Assembly (NCBI GenBank): GCA_013203065.1
Contig: JABMQV010000203.1
Location: 1 to 6,324 of the forward strand
Direction: 5' to 3'
Source: Desulfobacteraceae bacterium
GTDB lineage: Bacteria; Desulfobacterota; DSM-4660; Desulfatiglandales; Desulfatiglandaceae
Length of the DNA stretch: 6,324 nt
This document shows positions 5,711 through 6,324 of this stretch, piece after piece. A model generated the notes under the pieces. The model did not search any database. It had not been told where the DNA came from and worked only from the letters and a program-made list of their open reading frames with translations. The position numbers and the translations under genes are program-made. The first letter of the stretch is position 1. Every line of letters starts with the position of its first letter.

Positions 5711-6324
5711 CTAGTTTGAAACGGGATACTGAAAATGCGTCAAAACTCTCTCGTCATGACCTGGCAATAGTCTATCACCAAAAGCTTCAAGCCTTTTCAG
5801 GGAACCAAATGCGTCAAAAAGATTTTGGTGAATTCCGGAAGGGATATGGGCCATTGCCTCATCCCCCTCCCAGTTTTCATAAAGGGGAACATTATCTCCG
5901 GGGATAACCCATGGCCCCTCATGGGTCTCCACCACAACCCCCTGGGAACCAGGGGTATGCCCTGGAAGGTGCATAACCCGAACGCCCGGGATAATCTCCT
6001 GATCCCCATCCAGGGACAAAATCCTGCCAAAGACTCCCATCCATGGCGGTTGAACCCCAGGGATACCGATTTCATAGGGGACCCTATCAGATGGTAGGGG
6101 TGCGGTGGCATAGGCCAATTCGCTTTTTTGCACTAGGAAAGTGGCCTCCGAGAAAGGTTCCAAATTAAAGCAGTGGTCCCAGTGAAGATGCGTGAAGATC
6201 ACCAGGTCAATCTCTTTGGGAAAAAGGCCAAGTTTAGCCAGGGCGGCGTTAATCTCTTGATCAGGGTCCCTTCGAAGGGGTCGATGGTATTGAGAAGCCC
6301 AATCTGGATCACAGGGACCTGTAT
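5711..6324 (-). CDS. Metallo-beta-lactamase-fold hydrolase, N-acyl-homoserine-lactonase-like (5' end outside window)
   Basis: The visible part is 204 codons or fewer, open to the window edge, and ends at TAG (5713-5711). It enters as TGPCDPDWASQYHRPLRRDP, the start of the fold's TGP strand and the following loop, so roughly 50-70 N-terminal residues are missing. Numbered from the first full codon (6322), H45-x-H47-x-D49-H50 (THLHWDH) is the dinuclear zinc motif, H122 in PGHTPGS is the next ligand, D143 in IPGDN bridges the metals, and H189 in LLPGHD is the last. All ligands are present, so the enzyme should be active. The layout matches the AHL-lactonase-like branch of the superfamily, which hydrolyses lactones or related esters; the true substrate is unknown. 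The GTG at 6202 is internal, because family sequence continues upstream of it. It lies upstream of the MFS gene and is likely co-transcribed. No signal peptide can be judged. Confidence 0.88.
   Translation of the reverse strand, partial: TGPCDPDWASQYHRPLRRDPDQEINAALAKLGLFPKEIDLVIFTHLHWDHCFNLEPFSEATFLVQKSELAYATAPLPSDRVPYEIGIPGVQPPWMGVFGRILSLDGDQEIIPGVRVMHLPGHTPGSQGVVVETHEGPWVIPGDNVPLYENWEGDEAMAHIPSGIHQNLFDAFGSLKRLEAFGDRLLPGHDERVLTHFQYPVSN

Noticed and set aside
5711..6202. GTG at 6202 as the start of the hydrolase
   Set aside because: The same frame carries clear family sequence (TGP, RRDPDQE) up to the window edge, so this GTG is an internal Val.

Overview
The window looks like accessory metabolic DNA from an anaerobic, mid-GC bacterium. 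A Desulfobacterota (deltaproteobacterial) or similar sediment anaerobe is my best guess. The reasons are the 4Fe-4S ene-reductase, the class III aminotransferase with a Cys-rich insert, and the remains of an FAD-oxidase/CCG-type iron-sulfur protein. This taxonomic placement is inference from protein style; there is no marker gene in the window.

Layout. Two gene runs converge on a decayed region. On the + strand, a leader (1-262) begins with what may be the 3' end of a glycine riboswitch. It is followed by an intact old-yellow-enzyme family flavin/Fe-S reductase (263-2203), a 214-base gap with an inverted repeat, and an intact class III PLP aminotransferase (2418-3719). On the - strand, a metallo-beta-lactamase-fold hydrolase resembling lactonases enters from the right edge (6324-5711, 5' part missing). 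It is followed after 184 bases by an intact 12-helix MFS transporter (5526-4255), and the two are probably co-transcribed.

The main discovery is in the 535 bases between the aminotransferase and the transporter. Bases 3721-4110 are the remains of a glycolate-oxidase-like system. A piece of a type-4 FAD-binding domain, broken by a one-base frameshift, is joined near 3921-3926 to the last ~60 residues of a CCG-domain iron-sulfur protein. That second piece is itself frameshifted and has cysteine-ligand positions read as Tyr. A large internal deletion of a glcD-glcF type gene pair, or of a fused gene, explains this arrangement.

How the genes may work together (inference). An MFS carrier plus a lactonase-like hydrolase could import a compound and open it to a hydroxy acid. 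A hydroxy-acid oxidase, now lost, could have made the 2-oxo acid for the aminotransferase, and the ene-reductase would handle an unsaturated intermediate. If the riboswitch fragment is real, a glycolate-glyoxylate-glycine theme is one reading. I see no CRISPR array, tRNA, rRNA, insertion sequence or phage gene. The window holds ordinary catabolic families in an unusual, partly decayed arrangement, and I found no convincing new defence or mobile system.
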